Source of the DNA: Pseudomonadota bacterium
GTDB taxonomy: Bacteria > Pseudomonadota > Alphaproteobacteria > Puniceispirillales > Marisalimonadaceae
Direction: 5' to 3'
Length of the DNA stretch: 64,000 nt
Assembly: GCA_027625145.1 (NCBI GenBank)
Contig: JAQBXK010000005.1
Coordinates: 1 to 64,000, forward strand
A program made the position numbers and the translations under genes. Under the pieces are notes generated by a model. That model did no database searches. It saw only the letters and a program-made list of their open reading frames with translations, and had not been told where the DNA came from. Positions 53,267 through 63,500 of this stretch are shown here, one piece after another (within the stretch, counting starts at the first letter, position 1; each line of letters starts with the position of its first letter).

Positions 53267-54790
53267 ATGACTATAGATGAAAAGCTAACTGTCAAACTAA
53301 ATGATAATGATAACGTGGCAACGGCTCTTAGAGACATTAATATTGGAGAAAATACTCATGGAATTGAATGTATTAACAAAATTCCAAAAGGTCATAAAAT
53401 ATCGTTAAAGAATATAATCAAAGGTCAAAAAATTATTAAATATGACCAATTAATTGGGATAGCTAGCAAAGATATTTTAATAGGTGATCATGTTCACGTA
53501 GATAATACAAATTTCAGATCTACTGATCATGATTATGAATTCTCAACTTCTATCAAACTTCCAAATATGATCGAGCCTGATAACAGACCAACTTTTAGAG
53601 GCTATAAAAGAGCAAATGGCAAAGTTGGAACGAGGAACTATATAGGTGTATTAACTTCGGTTAATTGCTCTGCAACTGCAGCAAGAAATATTGCAAATGT
53701 ATTTACTGAAGAAAAACTTGCTGAATACCCTAATGTTGATGGGGTTGTTTCATTTACGCATGGCACTGGATGTGGAATGGCTGATTCTGGAGATGGGTTT
53801 GACGCTCTTCAAAGAGTTTTGTTAGGATACATTCAACACCCTAATTTAGCTGGTATATTGCTAATAGGCTTAGGATGTGAAGCGAATCAAATTAAATTTC
53901 TTCTTGATGCATTTGATCTTCATGAAAATCCATTTTTTCATACTATGACACTTCAGGAAATGGGTGGATTAAGAAAAACTATAAAAGCAGGAGTAGAATG
54001 CATCGAAAAAATGCTTCCTGAAGTCAATTCAATTGAAAGAACGGATCAATCAGTTGAACATTTAACTGTTGCATTACAATGCGGCGGATCTGATGCCTGG
54101 TCAGGCATTACTTCAAACCCTTCACTTGGACATGCGGCAGATTTAATAGTTAAAAATGGAGGAACTGCCATTTTAGCTGAAACTCCAGAAATATATGGTG
54201 CTGAACATATGTTAACTAGAAGAGCCATTACACCTGAGGTAGGAAAAAAACTTATTGATAGAATCTTATGGTGGGAAGACTACGTTGCACGAAACAAAGG
54301 TAGTATGGATAACAATCCTTCACCAGGAAATAAAGCTGGAGGATTAACAACGATTCTAGAAAAATCCTTAGGTGCAGTTGCGAAAGGTGGGACGACTCCA
54401 TTAAATGATGTTCTTCTATACGCACAAAAAGCCGAAAAAAAAGGATTTCTATTCATGGATAGCCCAGGATATGATCCTGCTTCAGTGACAGGACAGATAG
54501 CTAGTGGATGTAATGTAGTTACTTTTACAACTGGACGAGGTTCATGTTTTGGATGCAAACCATCTCCTTCCATTAAAATAGCAACAAATACTGAAATGTA
54601 TAATAACATGATAGAAGATATGGACGTTAATGCTGGAACCGTGATTACAGAAAACAAGAATATAGAAGACGTAGGACAAGAAATTTTTGACTTAATTGTT
54701 AAAGTAGCATCAGGTGAAAAATCTAAGTCTGAACATCAAGGTTTGGGTGATTTAGAATTTGTACCTTGGCAAATCGGCGCAACAATGTAA
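53267..54790 (+). CDS. uxaA: UxaA family altronate dehydratase-like enzyme
   Basis: A 507-aa enzyme. An N-terminal SAF domain (about residues 1-90) joins the altronate/galactarate dehydratase core. The core carries GTGCGMADSGDGFD, LQCGGSDAWSGITSNPSLG and, near the C-terminus, RGSCFGCKPSPSIK with paired cysteines, as expected for the iron-containing dehydratases. Altronate gives 2-keto-3-deoxygluconate, matching the KDG kinase and KDPG aldolase elsewhere in the window. The SDR and FAH genes directly behind it suggest instead a deoxy-sugar acid, so the substrate is open. It leads a three-gene operon that ends at a strong terminator. Confidence 0.85.
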   Translation: MTIDEKLTVKLNDNDNVATALRDINIGENTHGIECINKIPKGHKISLKNIIKGQKIIKYDQLIGIASKDILIGDHVHVDNTNFRSTDHDYEFSTSIKLPNMIEPDNRPTFRGYKRANGKVGTRNYIGVLTSVNCSATAARNIANVFTEEKLAEYPNVDGVVSFTHGTGCGMADSGDGFDALQRVLLGYIQHPNLAGILLIGLGCEANQIKFLLDAFDLHENPFFHTMTLQEMGGLRKTIKAGVECIEKMLPEVNSIERTDQSVEHLTVALQCGGSDAWSGITSNPSLGHAADLIVKNGGTAILAETPEIYGAEHMLTRRAITPEVGKKLIDRILWWEDYVARNKGSMDNNPSPGNKAGGLTTILEKSLGAVAKGGTTPLNDVLLYAQKAEKKGFLFMDSPGYDPASVTGQIASGCNVVTFTTGRGSCFGCKPSPSIKIATNTEMYNNMIEDMDVNAGTVITENKNIEDVGQEIFDLIVKVASGEKSKSEHQGLGDLEFVPWQIGATM

Positions 54791-54799
54791 GGAAATAAG

Positions 54800-55534
54800 A
54801 TGATAGATTTAAAAGGCAAAATAGCTCTCTTAACAGCAACAGGCCAAGGAATAGGGAATGCAACTGCTAAAGCATTCTCAAAAGCTGGAGCCTACGTAAT
54901 AGCTACCGATATTAATCCAGAAACTTTATCTTCATTAAAAAATATTGTTGATGAGACACATGTACTAGATGTAACAAATCATGATGCAATTAAGTCTTTA
55001 GTTAGATCTATAAAAGCTCCTGACATACTTTTTAATTGTGCAGGTGTTGTCCATAATGGAACTATTTTAGAATCTTCTGATGATGATTGGGACTTTGCAT
55101 TTAATCTTAATGGTAAAGCCATGTATCATATGATTAAAGAAATAATTCCCATAATGTTAAAAAAAGGTGGCGGCTCTATTATTAACATTGCTTCCGTTGC
55201 TTCATCAGTAAAAGGTGTGCCAAATAGATTTGTATATAGTGCTTCAAAAGCTGCCGTTTTAGGTATTACAAAATCGATTGCTTCAGACTATATAACTCAA
55301 GGTATTAGATGTAACGCTATATGTCCTGGAACAATTCAAAGTCCATCACTAGATCAACGTTTGTCGGATATGGGAGATTATGAAAAAGCTAGAAAGCAAT
55401 TCGTTGCTAGACAACCAATGGGACGTATTGGAGAGGCAGAGGAAATAGCAAACCTAGCTCTTTATTTAGCAAGTGATGCATCAGCTTATACAACTGGTCA
55501 GTTTCATATAATTGATGGCGGCATGTGTATCTAA
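54800..55534 (+). CDS. SDR oxidoreductase, 2-keto-3-deoxy-L-fuconate dehydrogenase-like
   Basis: A 244-aa SDR of the BDH2/DHRS6 branch. The first cofactor glycine is replaced (TATGQGIG at 12-19), as is characteristic of that branch. The catalytic YSASK (Y146, K150) and SVASSVKGVPNRFVYS resemble KDF dehydrogenases, which make the 2,4-diketo acid. Nine bases separate it from uxaA and 26 from the FAH gene, which fits the non-phosphorylated L-fucose/L-rhamnose route. 3-Hydroxybutyrate dehydrogenase activity, also reported in this branch, is an alternative. Confidence 0.83.
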   Translation: MIDLKGKIALLTATGQGIGNATAKAFSKAGAYVIATDINPETLSSLKNIVDETHVLDVTNHDAIKSLVRSIKAPDILFNCAGVVHNGTILESSDDDWDFAFNLNGKAMYHMIKEIIPIMLKKGGGSIINIASVASSVKGVPNRFVYSASKAAVLGITKSIASDYITQGIRCNAICPGTIQSPSLDQRLSDMGDYEKARKQFVARQPMGRIGEAEEIANLALYLASDASAYTTGQFHIIDGGMCI

Positions 55535-55560
55535 ATATTTTTTAATAGAAAGGAAATAAA

Positions 55561-56403
55561 ATGAAATTATTACGTTTTGGAGAATTTGGAAAAGAAAAAC
55601 CAGGCATCATAGATAAAGATGGTAAAATTAGAGATCTATCAAATCATATCCCAGACATTAATGGAGAAACCATTACATCTGATAGTTTAAAAAAAATATC
55701 AGCTATAGATTTATCTTCTCTTCCAATAGTTCCAGATAACTCTCGTATAGGAGCGTGTGTAGGAAACATAGGAAAATTTTTATGTATAGGATTAAACTAT
55801 TCTGATCATGCAGCTGAGACAGGCATGCCAGTCCCAGGTGAACCTATTCTTTTTTCTAAAGCAACTTCAGCAGTAGTGGGACCTAATGATAATGTTGAAA
55901 TACCAAAAAATTCTTCTGAAACAGACTGGGAAGTTGAGCTTGGAATAGTTATAGGCAAAAAGGCAAAATATATAAATGAAGATGAAGCAGAAGAATACAT
56001 AGCTGGATATTGTGTAATAAACGATGTTTCTGAAAGAGAGTTTCAACTTAAAAGAGAAGGTCAATGGACGAAAGGAAAATCATGCGACACTTTTGGACCT
56101 ATAGGACCTTATTTAGTAACAAAAGATGAAATAACTGATGTACAAAACTTAAATATGTACTTAGATCTTAATGGTAAAAAGATGCAAAATGGATCTACTA
56201 AAACTATGATTTTTTCAGCTAATCATATTGTATATTATTTATCTCAATTTATGAGTTTACATCCAGGAGACGTAATCGCGACTGGAACACCTCCAGGAGT
56301 AGGAGTAGGTATGAAGCCACCTGTTTTTTTAAAAGCTGGAGATGTTATGAAACTTGGAATAGAGGGACTGGGAGAACAACAACAAACATGTATTCAAGCA
56401 TAA
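55561..56403 (+). CDS. fumarylacetoacetate hydrolase family enzyme (diketo-deoxy-acid hydrolase-like)
   Basis: A 280-aa FAH-fold hydrolase. The metal ligands are E124 and E126 in TDWEVELG and D155 in INDVSERE. GLNYSDHAAETGMP supplies the general-base region (H83, E86), and FGPIGPYLV and TGTPPGVGVGMKP complete the family core. It fits L-2,4-diketo-3-deoxyfuconate/rhamnonate hydrolase, which yields pyruvate and lactate, and the preceding SDR would make that substrate. The tandem D-lactate oxidases and the L-hydroxyacid oxidase could consume the lactate. Ureidoglycolate lyase is a common but doubtful label for this family. Confidence 0.83.
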   Translation: MKLLRFGEFGKEKPGIIDKDGKIRDLSNHIPDINGETITSDSLKKISAIDLSSLPIVPDNSRIGACVGNIGKFLCIGLNYSDHAAETGMPVPGEPILFSKATSAVVGPNDNVEIPKNSSETDWEVELGIVIGKKAKYINEDEAEEYIAGYCVINDVSEREFQLKREGQWTKGKSCDTFGPIGPYLVTKDEITDVQNLNMYLDLNGKKMQNGSTKTMIFSANHIVYYLSQFMSLHPGDVIATGTPPGVGVGMKPPVFLKAGDVMKLGIEGLGEQQQTCIQA

Positions 56404-56485
56404 TTATTTGGAAGTTTTCTATAAAAAAATAAATAATTCATTAACTTGATAAGGTTAAAGCACTGAAATAAAAAATTAAATAATC

Positions 56486-56543
56486 TGAACCTCTTTGTCT
56501 TATAGATATAATAGAAAATCTATGAAAAAGAGGTTCATTTTTT
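56486..56543 (+). terminator. intrinsic terminator of the uxaA-SDR-FAH operon
   Basis: An 11-bp perfect stem TGAACCTCTTT/AAAGAGGTTCA encloses a nested ATAGAT/ATCTAT hairpin and is followed by six T on the plus strand. It is 82 bases after the FAH stop and 76 bases after the end of the convergent mesD gene. The U-rich sequence on the other side may also stop minus-strand transcripts. Confidence 0.85.
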
Positions 56544-56618
56544 ATAGTATCGCCAGAAACAATTTTTAAAATAAATGATCTAATTAGAGCTATAAGTTAA
56601 GAAACAAAATCTATAAAA

Positions 56619-57635
56619 TTAACTTTTGGAAAACAATAATGTACCTTGAACTAAAGCTTCTAATTTTCTTCTTGCTATAGATCTTTTTAAAGGAACTAAT
56701 CCACAATTAGTGCAAGCCGTAATTTTACTTTTGTTAATAAATTTAGAAGCCGTATTAAGAACTTTTAATATCTCTTCAGGAGTTTCTATTTCATTGTTAG
56801 CTACATCAATAACCCCTACCATAACTTCTTTATTTTCCAACAAACTTATTAACTCCATTGGAACCTTAGAATTAATACATTCCAAACTAACTTGTTGAAT
56901 TGAACTTTTTGCTAGTTGAGGAAAAATATTTTCATATTGGCGCCATTCATCTCCTAATGTTTCTTTCCACTTAATATTTGCTTCTATACCATACCCATAA
57001 CAAATATGAACGGCTGTTTTATTTATTAAACCTTCACATGCTTTTTCAAGAGCTGAAACACCCCAATTTTTAACATCATCAAAAAAAACGTTGAAAGCGG
57101 GTTCATCAAATTGAATAATATCTACTCCAGCTTCAGATAATTCTTTAGCTTCTGCATTTAATATTGAAGCAAATTCAAAGGCTAATTTTTCTCTACTACC
57201 GTAGAAATTATCATATAAAGTATCTATCATTGTCATAGGCCCAGGTAGGGTAAACTTAATAGGCTTGGTTGTAAGAGACCTTAGAAGCTTTGCATCTTCA
57301 TAGAAAACAGATTTTTTTCTATAAACTTTCTCAAATATAATAGGAACGTCTGCATCATACCTATCTCTAATTCTAACAGTTTTCTTGTTATTAAAATCAA
57401 CGCCACTTAGACCTTCTATAAAAGTTGTAACAAAATGTTGTCTTGTTTGCTCTCCATCTCCAATTATTGAAATTCCAGCCATTTCTTGTTCTAATACAGC
57501 AAGTCTTAGGGCATCAGCTTTTGCTTCTAATAATTCATTACCGGACAATTTCCAAGGAGCCCAAATTTTTTCACCTTCTGCCAGCCAAACTGGCTTTGGT
57601 AAACTTCCAGAAATAGTTGTATTAACATTAGTCAT
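56619..57635 (-). CDS. mesD: core-MetE-type methionine synthase, MesD-like
   Basis: A 338-aa protein equal to the catalytic half of MetE. The zinc/thiol-site residues are present: H210 and C212 (VHICYGYG), E242 (LECINS) and C311 (CTNCGL). SLPKPVWL, GDGEQTRQHFVTTFIEGLSG, PGPMTMIDTLYD and QFDEPAFNVFFD match the MesD group, folate-independent methionine synthases that need the partner MesX (DUF1852) and oxygen. No DUF1852 gene is next to it here. Full-length MetE (about 750 aa) is excluded by length. It is 21 nt behind cysK in a sulfur operon. Confidence 0.85.
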   Translation of the reverse strand: MTNVNTTISGSLPKPVWLAEGEKIWAPWKLSGNELLEAKADALRLAVLEQEMAGISIIGDGEQTRQHFVTTFIEGLSGVDFNNKKTVRIRDRYDADVPIIFEKVYRKKSVFYEDAKLLRSLTTKPIKFTLPGPMTMIDTLYDNFYGSREKLAFEFASILNAEAKELSEAGVDIIQFDEPAFNVFFDDVKNWGVSALEKACEGLINKTAVHICYGYGIEANIKWKETLGDEWRQYENIFPQLAKSSIQQVSLECINSKVPMELISLLENKEVMVGVIDVANNEIETPEEILKVLNTASKFINKSKITACTNCGLVPLKRSIARRKLEALVQGTLLFSKS

Positions 57636-57656
57636 GAAATAACCGTTAAAATTTTT

Positions 57657-58736
57657 TTAGCTCAATTGATACCCAGGAGTAGATTTTGACAAAGCGATTT
57701 CTTCATCTGACATTTCTTCTTCAATTCCATCAAAAAGAGGAGTAGAGAGGTATCTTTCACCAGTGTCAGGCAACATACATAAAATATTAGCTCCTGGCTT
57801 AGCTTTTTGAGCAACTTCAATAGCAACAGCTAAACTAGAACCACCAGAAACCCCAGTAAAAATGCCTTCTTCCATTGCTAATTTTTTTGCCCACAATATT
57901 CCTGCGCCACCAGAAACTTTTATCATCTCATCATAATAGTTATTATCTATGGCTTCTTGAAGAACATATGGAATAAAGTCTGGTGTCCACCCTTGAATAG
58001 GATGAGGTTGGAAACTAGGATGACTTACTGTCGGTTCATTTTTTTGATTACGCTCTTGAGCATGACCTGATGACACAATTGCAGCATTATCAGGTTCACT
58101 TAAAATAATTTTTGTATTTGGGCTTTGTTTTTTTAAAACCCTGGCAACACCTGAAACTGTTCCGCCCGTTCCATAGCCAGTAACAAAGTAATCCAAAGAT
58201 CTGTCTTCAAAGTCTTTTATAATTTCATTTCCTGTTGTCTGTTCATGAATATCAGCATTAGCTTTAGTTTCAAATTGATGAGCTAAAAACCATCCATTTG
58301 TTTCTGCTAATTCTTTTGCTTTTTGATACATTCCAAAACCTTTTTGAGCACGAGGAGTTAGGACAACCTTTGCTCCAAAAAACCTCATTAACTTTCTTCT
58401 TTCAATTGAAAAGCTGTCTGCCATAGTTATTACTAAAGGGTAGCCTTTCGTTGCGCATACCATAGCCAATCCAATACCAGTATTTCCACTTGTAGCTTCT
58501 ACTACCGTCTGACCAGGCTTTAAAGATCCATTTCGCTCTGCTTCTTCTATAATGTTAATAGCTAACCTATCTTTCACTGAGCCAGCGGGATTAAAAGACT
58601 CAACCTTAACAAAGATATTGACTCCATCAGGTGCAACTTTATTTAATTTTACTACGGGTGTGTCTCCAATAGTTTCTGTTATTGAATTATAAATTTTACC
58701 TCTGCCTTTAGTATTAAATATAGTGTTAGATGACAT
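57657..58736 (-). CDS. cysK: cysteine synthase (O-acetylserine sulfhydrylase)
   Basis: A 359-aa PLP enzyme of the CysK/CBS family. The PLP lysine is K55 in NPAGSVKDR, the substrate loop is EATSGNTGIG and the phosphate-binding loop is GTGGTVSG. There is no C-terminal CBS-domain pair, and the length is only slightly above the CysK norm because of an insertion near residues 230-260. It makes cysteine from O-acetylserine and sulfide, or cystathionine from homocysteine and serine in some relatives. It leads an operon with mesD, which supports a methionine/cysteine role. Confidence 0.9.
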   Translation of the reverse strand: MSSNTIFNTKGRGKIYNSITETIGDTPVVKLNKVAPDGVNIFVKVESFNPAGSVKDRLAINIIEEAERNGSLKPGQTVVEATSGNTGIGLAMVCATKGYPLVITMADSFSIERRKLMRFFGAKVVLTPRAQKGFGMYQKAKELAETNGWFLAHQFETKANADIHEQTTGNEIIKDFEDRSLDYFVTGYGTGGTVSGVARVLKKQSPNTKIILSEPDNAAIVSSGHAQERNQKNEPTVSHPSFQPHPIQGWTPDFIPYVLQEAIDNNYYDEMIKVSGGAGILWAKKLAMEEGIFTGVSGGSSLAVAIEVAQKAKPGANILCMLPDTGERYLSTPLFDGIEEEMSDEEIALSKSTPGYQLS

Positions 58737-58876
58737 GTTAAATTACCTTATTTTGTTATCTTTTAAAGATACTTTATTTATTAATGAAAAAACAAACTTT
58801 TATTATTAATAAAAATAATTTTCTTATTTTCAATATATAATAGAAAAATATTATCTTTATCTAATTAACAAAAACT

Positions 58877-59497
58877 TCACTGAAGTAACTTAGAAGCCAA
58901 TAAAGCTTTATTTGTTATTTCTTTAAAATCATAAATGTTAGAAGGAACTATCCAACTTCCTCCAACGCAAATTACATTTTTTTGATTAAGCCATTCAAGT
59001 GCATTATTTTCATTTATTCCACCTGTGGGGCAAAACATAATATCTGGGAAAGGGCCTATTAAAGAATTAATATATTTTATTCCTCCAGAAGCCTCAGCTG
59101 GAAAAAATTTAAAATGTTTATATCCAAGGTCTAATAAATTCATAATTTGACTTGAAGAAGAAACACCAGGAAGAAAAGGAAAATTTATATCTACAGCCAT
59201 TTTTGCTAATTCATAAGTTGATCCAGGACTTACTGCAAATGATGCTCCAGCATCCTTAACATTTTTTAAATCTGTTGTATTTAAAACTGTTCCAGCACCT
59301 ACCTTTAGCTCAGGAAATTTATTTGCAACAATTTCAATTGCCTTTAATGCACATGAGGTTCTTAGGGTAATCTCTATATTATTTAAATTACCTTCTATTA
59401 ATGATGACATTAAATTCTCCAAATTATCAATTGTGTTTATTATTAATACAGGCATGACTGGTGAAAGTGACAAAATCGATTTAATCTTGGTATGCAT
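58877..59497 (-). CDS. eda: KDPG/KHG aldolase
   Basis: A 206-aa class I aldolase of the Eda type. The active-site Glu is E42 and Arg R46 in EITLRTSCA. GAGTVLN holds the phosphate/carboxylate site, and the Schiff-base lysine is K130 in HFKFFPAEASGG. It splits KDPG to pyruvate and glyceraldehyde-3-phosphate, finishing the UxaA-KdgK route in this window. The length is usual. It is on the minus strand, divergent from denD, with an AAGGAA ribosome site before its ATG. Confidence 0.9.
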   Translation of the reverse strand: MHTKIKSILSLSPVMPVLIINTIDNLENLMSSLIEGNLNNIEITLRTSCALKAIEIVANKFPELKVGAGTVLNTTDLKNVKDAGASFAVSPGSTYELAKMAVDINFPFLPGVSSSSQIMNLLDLGYKHFKFFPAEASGGIKYINSLIGPFPDIMFCPTGGINENNALEWLNQKNVICVGGSWIVPSNIYDFKEITNKALLASKLLQ

Positions 59498-59592
59498 ATT
59501 TTTTTCCTTAAATATTATTTTTTATTTAACATTGTAACTGTATATAATGTCATATAAAATTCTTAAATAATTAAATTTAAAAAGAGGTCTCA

Positions 59593-60564
59593 ATGAAAAT
59601 TCTTATAATGGGTGGTGCTGGAATGGTTGGGCAGAAATTGCTTAAACAGATTTTAAAGAAACAAGAGTTAAGAAGTCAGAAAATAACTGAAATAACATTA
59701 TTTGATATTATTAAAGCTCCATATCCAGAAAATACTAATATATCCATTAAAACAAAATCTGGTGACATTTCAGATTCTAATGTTAGTAATGAAATTATTG
59801 CTTCAAAACCTGACATTATATTTCACCTTGCCGCAATCGTATCAGGACAAGCTGAACAAGAATTTGATTTGGGGTGGAATATAAATGCCAAAGGAAGTTG
59901 GGGCCTGTTTGAAGCGATAAGATCTCTTGGAGATGATTATTGTCCAAGAGTTGTCTTTACTAGTTCAATTGCTGTTTTTGGAGCTCCTTTCCCAGAAAAA
60001 ATTCCTGATGATTTTTTTGCAACTCCCTTAACTTCTTATGGTGCTCAAAAAGCTATTTCTGAACTTTTATTAGCTGATTATTCTAGAAAAGGAATGATTG
60101 ACGGTATTTCAATTAGGCTTCCAACTATATGTGTTCGACCTGGAAAACCTAATTTAGCAGCATCTGGTTTTTTCTCTGGAATAATAAGAGAACCTCTCAA
60201 TGGCAAAGAGGCTATTTTGCCAGTTGGAACAGATGTAAGGCATTGGCATGCCACACCTCGTTCAGCAGCTGGATTTTTAATACATGCAGCGGAACTTGAT
60301 ACCAAACAATTAAACAATAGAATAACTTTAAACATGCCCGGCTTGTCTGTGACAGTTCAAGAGCAAATTGATGCCCTTGGAAGAGTTGCTGGAAATGACG
60401 CTGTTAAGTTAATCAAACATCAACCTGATCCAGTAATACAAAAAATTGTAAGTGGGTGGGCGCGAGATTTTGATACTCAAAGATCCATCGATTTAGGTTT
60501 CAAAGCTGAAAATAATTTTGATGATATAATTAAAATTTATATTGAAGATGATTTAAACAAGTAA
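59593..60564 (+). CDS. denD: D-erythronate dehydrogenase (NAD-dependent epimerase/dehydratase family)
   Basis: A 323-aa extended SDR. The NAD motif is GGAGMVG (7-13) and the catalytic pair is Y149 and K153 in SYGAQKAISE. FHLAAIVSGQAEQEFDLGWNINAKG and RLPTICVRPGKPNLAASGFFSG are typical of DenD. It oxidises D-erythronate at C2, and its product would go to OtnI and OtnC at 41.7-43.1 kb after OtnK phosphorylation. The ATG has an AAGAGGT site. It is 34 nt before the oxoprolinase-like gene, so the two may be co-transcribed, which does not obviously fit one pathway. Confidence 0.85.
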   Translation: MKILIMGGAGMVGQKLLKQILKKQELRSQKITEITLFDIIKAPYPENTNISIKTKSGDISDSNVSNEIIASKPDIIFHLAAIVSGQAEQEFDLGWNINAKGSWGLFEAIRSLGDDYCPRVVFTSSIAVFGAPFPEKIPDDFFATPLTSYGAQKAISELLLADYSRKGMIDGISIRLPTICVRPGKPNLAASGFFSGIIREPLNGKEAILPVGTDVRHWHATPRSAAGFLIHAAELDTKQLNNRITLNMPGLSVTVQEQIDALGRVAGNDAVKLIKHQPDPVIQKIVSGWARDFDTQRSIDLGFKAENNFDDIIKIYIEDDLNK

Positions 60565-60598
60565 ATTTTAACTTTATTAATTCTAAAGGTTTAAAATA

Positions 60599-63500
60599 AT
60601 GTGGCAATTTTGGATAGACAGAGGTGGGACGTTTACTGATATTGTGGCTCGCAAACCTGATGGTTCTATTTTAATTAATAAACTATTATCAGAAAACCCT
60701 AATCAATACAAAGATGCGGCAATAGCCGGGATTAAAAAATTTTTAAGCTTAAACTCTGATGAATTGATTCCTAGAGACAAAATTTCATCTATTAAAATGG
60801 GAACAACCGTTGCAACTAATGCTTTACTAGAAAGAAAAGGTGACAGAACATTACTATTAATTACTAAAGGATTTGGAGATTTATTACGAATTGGTTATCA
60901 AAATAGACCTTTATTATTTGATTTAAATATAAAATTACCTGAACTTTTATATGATCGTGTAATTGAGGTATCAGAAAGATTAGACGCAAAAGGAAATATT
61001 GTAACAGATCTTGATAAAGAAAGTGTAAGAAAAGCATTAAAAGAAGCGAAAGCAGATGGAATTAAGGGAGTTGCCATAGCATTTATGCATTCATATTTAA
61101 ATCCTATTCATGAAGAAATAATTGCAAATATTGCGATTGAAGAAAAGTTTTTACAAATTTCTGTTAGTCATAAAGTCTCACCATTAATTAAATTGGTAGG
61201 TAGAGCTGATACAACTGTTGTTGATGCTTATTTATCGCCAATTCTTAGAAGATATGTAGACCAAGTATCAAATGAACTTGATAATACAAAATCTACAAAA
61301 CTAATGTTCATGCAATCAAATGGTGGATTAACTGACGCCAACCTATTTCAAGGTAAAGATTCTCTCTTATCTGGGCCTGCCGGAGGAGTTGTTAGCATGG
61401 CTCAAACTGGTATTCAAGCAGGTTTTAATAAATTAATTGGCTTCGATATGGGAGGCACATCTACTGATGTTTGCCATTTTTCAGGAGAATATGAGCGATC
61501 TTTCGAAACGGAAGTTGCTGGTGTTAGAATAAGGGCACCTATGATGCAGATCCATACGGTTGCAGCAGGAGGAGGATCTATTCTTTCTTTTAAAGATGGA
61601 CGTTTTCAAGTAGGTCCAGAAAGTGCTGGTGCCATTCCTGGGCCTGCATCTTATGGAAAAAATGGCCCCCTAACCGTAACTGATTGTAATGTTTTACTTG
61701 GAAAATTACATCCTGAATATTTTCCTAATGTTTTTGGCAAAAAAGGAAATGAGCCATTAAACTTCGAAATTGTTAAAAAGAAATTTTTACTATTATCTAA
61801 AGAAATTGCCCATCAAACAGGTGATCCTGAAATGGATATTACATTAATGGCAGAAGGTTTTTTAAAAATTGCAGTTGAGAATATGGCAAATGCCATTAAG
61901 AAAATATCAATTCAACGTGGATATGATATTACAAATTATACTATGAATTGTTTTGGAGGAGCAGGAGGTCAACATGCTTGTCAAGTTGCAGACTCACTTG
62001 GCATGACAAGTGTTCTACTTCATCCCTATGCAGGCGTTTTATCTGCATTTGGAATGGGTCTTGCTGAAATACGTGCAATAAGAGAAAGTCATTTTGAAAA
62101 AGACATAGAATATATAGATGATGCTAAAAAATTAATTGATAAGTTATCGTCTCAATCCTCTAAAGATATAATGAAACAAGGTATAAAAAATACATCTATT
62201 AAACTAGTTAAAAAAGCATTTCTTCATTATCAAGGGTCTCATCAAAATTTAGAAATTACCTTTAGTTCTTCAAAAATAATGAGACTATCTTTTGAAAAAG
62301 AACATAAAAAAAGATTTGGGTTTTATACAAAAGATCGTAAAATTTTAATAGAGATGCTTACAGTTGAGGCTATAGGAAAGTCTGCAGAAAATCATGACTT
62401 TTCAAACCTAACAAGTCCTGTTATTGATGCTATTCCTTCAGCATATAAAAATATGAATGTAAATAACATTGATATTAATACTCCTATTTATCAACGTTCA
62501 GATTTAAAAATTGGACAAATAATTGATGGCCCAGCAATCATTTGTGAGAATACAGGTACAAATGTTATTGACGAAGGCTGGATAGCAAGCTTAGATAAAT
62601 TCCAAAATTTAATCTTAAATAGAAATCAAAAAAAAATTAATAAAAAAAGTATTGGGACATCTGTAGACGTTGTAATGCTAGAAGTATTTAATAATCTTTT
62701 TATGAATATAGCAGAACAAATGGGGGCAACGCTAGCAAACACAGCATATTCCGTTAATATTAAAGAAAGATTTGATTTTTCTTGCGCACTTTTTAACGGC
62801 TCAGGTGCATTGGTTGCTAATGCTCCTCATGTGCCGGTTCATCTTGGGTCAATGTCTGAAGCCATAAGAACTGTAATAAAATTAAATAAGGGCAATATTT
62901 TCGCTGGTGATATTTTTGTTTTAAACGCCCCTTTTAACGGTGGAACACACCTTCCAGATGTTACTGTGATAACTCCAGTATTTAATAAAGAACAAAATAA
63001 AATTCTTTTCTTCGTTGCTTCACGTGGTCATCACGCTGATATAGGAGGCAAAACTCCAGGATCGTGCCCTCCAGATTCAAAACACATTGATGAAGAAGGT
63101 GTGCTTATTGACAACTTTAAAATGTTTGAAAAAGGCATTTTTCGTGAAAATGAAATGAGGAAAATACTAGCTTCCGGTAAATATCCATGCAGGAATATTG
63201 AACATAATATGGCTGACCTTGCCGCCCAAGTAGCAGCTAATGAAACTGGTATTCGTGAAATTAATTCAATGATTAATCAATTTGGCATTGAAACAGTTCA
63301 CGCCTATATGGACCATGTTCAAGATAATGCTGAAGAATGTATACGAAGTGCAATAACTAAATTAAAAGAAGGTAAGTATGAATATGAACTAGATAATAAT
63401 GAGTTCATAAAAGTGTCAATCAAGGTTGATAAAATTAAACGTGAAGCAACTATTGATTTTACTGGAACTGCAAAGAAAAATCCTTTTAACTATAATGCTC

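Noticed and set aside
56619-57635. Truncated metE (cobalamin-independent methionine synthase)
   Set aside because: The 338-aa length matches the catalytic half, but the SLPKPVWL and QTRQHFVTTFIEGLSG motifs are MesD-like and the start and zinc-site residues are intact, so it is a complete short enzyme and not a fragment.
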